From an uncultured beta proteobacterium (GTDB lineage: Bacteria; Pseudomonadota; Gammaproteobacteria; Burkholderiales; SG8-41): DNA of 64,000 bases. The stretch spans positions 46,760 through 110,759 of the forward strand of contig CAIVHG010000015.1 in the NCBI GenBank assembly GCA_903905655.1, given 5' to 3'. The translations under genes were made by a program, and so were the position numbers. Each line of letters opens with the position of its first letter. Within the stretch, counting starts at the first letter, position 1. The notes under the pieces were generated by a model, which was given only the letters and a program-made list of their open reading frames with translations, was not told the origin of the DNA and did not search any database. Positions 63,306 through 64,000 of the stretch are shown here, in pieces.

Positions 63306-64000
63306 ATGTCAGACGTTGAGATTGCCACTGATCGCGAGTTTCATTTCAGCGACACCGATTTCGAGCGTGTGCGCAAGCTCATCTATGGGCGTGCCGGGAT
63401 CGCCCTTGCGCCCAGCAAGCGGCAGATGGTCTACAGCCGCCTCGCGCGGCGGCTGCGTAGCTGCGGCCTGACGCGATTCGACGAATACCTCGCCCTGCTC
63501 GAAAATAGCGATGCCGAAGAATGGGAGGCGTTCACCAACGCGCTCACCACCAATCTCACCGCGTTCTTCCGCGAGGCGCACCATTTCGACATCCTCGCCG
63601 AGCACATTGGTGCTCTTGGCGGGAAGAGCGAGGTGGCCCTGTGGTGTGCGGCAGCATCCACAGGCGAAGAGCCGTATTCGATGGCGATGACCATGGTGGA
63701 GCTCTACCGCAGTTTCAATACCCGCGTCAAAATACTCGCGACCGACGTTGATACCAGCGTGCTCGCACATGGCCAGCAGGGGATCTACTCGATGGAGCGG
63801 CTGGAAAAGCTCGAGCGCGAAAGGCTCAGGAAATTCTTTCTGAAGGGCAGCGGGACGCACGCGGGCATGGCGCGCGTGCGCCCGGAGCTGCGCGACATGA
63901 TCACCTTCCAGAGGCTGAATCTGCTGGATGAGCGGTGGCCGGTGCGCGGGCCGTTCGACGCGATTTTTTGCCGCAATGTGATGATCTATTTCGACAAGCC
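63306..64000 (+). CDS. cheR: Chemotaxis protein methyltransferase CheR, 5' part
   Basis: An open reading frame of 231 complete codons running off the window end, so absent from the ORF track. The N-terminal CheR helical domain (FERVRKLIYGRAGIALAPSKRQMVYSRLARRLR) is followed by LTTNLTAFFRE, the SAM-binding LWCAAASTGEEPYSMAMT and IFCRNVMIYF. It methylates glutamates of the MCPs encoded just upstream. The ATG at 63306 has a GGAAAG-type RBS. Confidence 0.95.
   Translation, partial: MSDVEIATDREFHFSDTDFERVRKLIYGRAGIALAPSKRQMVYSRLARRLRSCGLTRFDEYLALLENSDAEEWEAFTNALTTNLTAFFREAHHFDILAEHIGALGGKSEVALWCAAASTGEEPYSMAMTMVELYRSFNTRVKILATDVDTSVLAHGQQGIYSMERLEKLERERLRKFFLKGSGTHAGMARVRPELRDMITFQRLNLLDERWPVRGPFDAIFCRNVMIYFDK

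Noticed and set aside
1-64000. tRNA, rRNA, CRISPR array, insertion sequence or prophage
   Set aside because: No tRNA-like cloverleaf, regular spacer-repeat array, transposase or phage gene was seen on reading both strands.

Overview
The window is a nearly complete flagellar and chemotaxis locus from a GC-rich bacterium, most likely a betaproteobacterium. FlhDC is the master regulator, which is typical of Beta- and Gammaproteobacteria. flhF and flhG lie in one operon with flhA and fliA. FlhDC-type boxes and sigma-28-type promoters are both present, and a UbiK-yifB pair sits at the left edge. I cannot name genus or species from the sequence alone.

Layout. (1) 1-2.7 kb: the end of ubiK, yifB, and an HDOD-domain gene. 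(2) 2.9-6.9 kb: flhDC, motAB and a second HDOD gene. (3) 7.0-12.9 kb: flhB-flhA-flhF-flhG-fliA, with the last three junctions overlapping. (4) 13.0-25.9 kb: flgA-flgM-flgN on the minus strand, diverging from flgBCDEFGHIJKL on the plus strand, which ends in a small lipoprotein gene. (5) 26.0-37.1 kb, minus strand: fliF-G-H-I-J-K and fliL-M-N-O-P-Q-R. fliJ carries a frameshift at a CG dinucleotide run. (6) 37.5-44.6 kb: fliE, the c-di-GMP brake ycgR, a second fliK and an flhB C-terminal paralogue, then fliT, fliS, fliD and fliC. (7) 45.1-52.1 kb: an accessory block with a diguanylate cyclase and a four-gene operon. The operon encodes a tandemly duplicated TPR/O-GlcNAc-transferase-like protein of 1372 aa, two methyltransferase-like proteins and a hexapeptide acyltransferase. 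(8) 52.4-54.5 kb: a two-component pair. (9) 54.9-64 kb: cheY, cheA, cheW, three MCP genes (c-type-heme, Aer-like PAS and single-Cache sensors) and cheR, which runs off the window.

How it fits together. FlhDC would activate class 2 operons. I find six candidate FlhDC boxes with one fixed geometry: 8-mer, 12 nt, 8-mer, 27 nt, then a -10 hexamer. They lie before flhB, flgA, flgB, fliE, fliF and fliL. FliA would drive class 3 genes. Candidate promoters (TAAA, 16 nt, then a GCCGATAT-like -10) lie before motA, flgM, fliC and cheY. FlgM/FlgN couple export to FliA activity. A diguanylate cyclase and YcgR give a local c-di-GMP brake.

The most unusual points are the following. Two structured direct repeats, whose stems are kept by compensatory base changes, flank the cyclase/glycosyltransferase block. 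The glycosyltransferase is itself an internal tandem duplication. FlhG has lost both P-loop lysines but keeps its FlhF-activating motif. One MCP carries a CxxCH heme motif. fliJ is frameshifted. No tRNA, rRNA, CRISPR array or transposase was seen.
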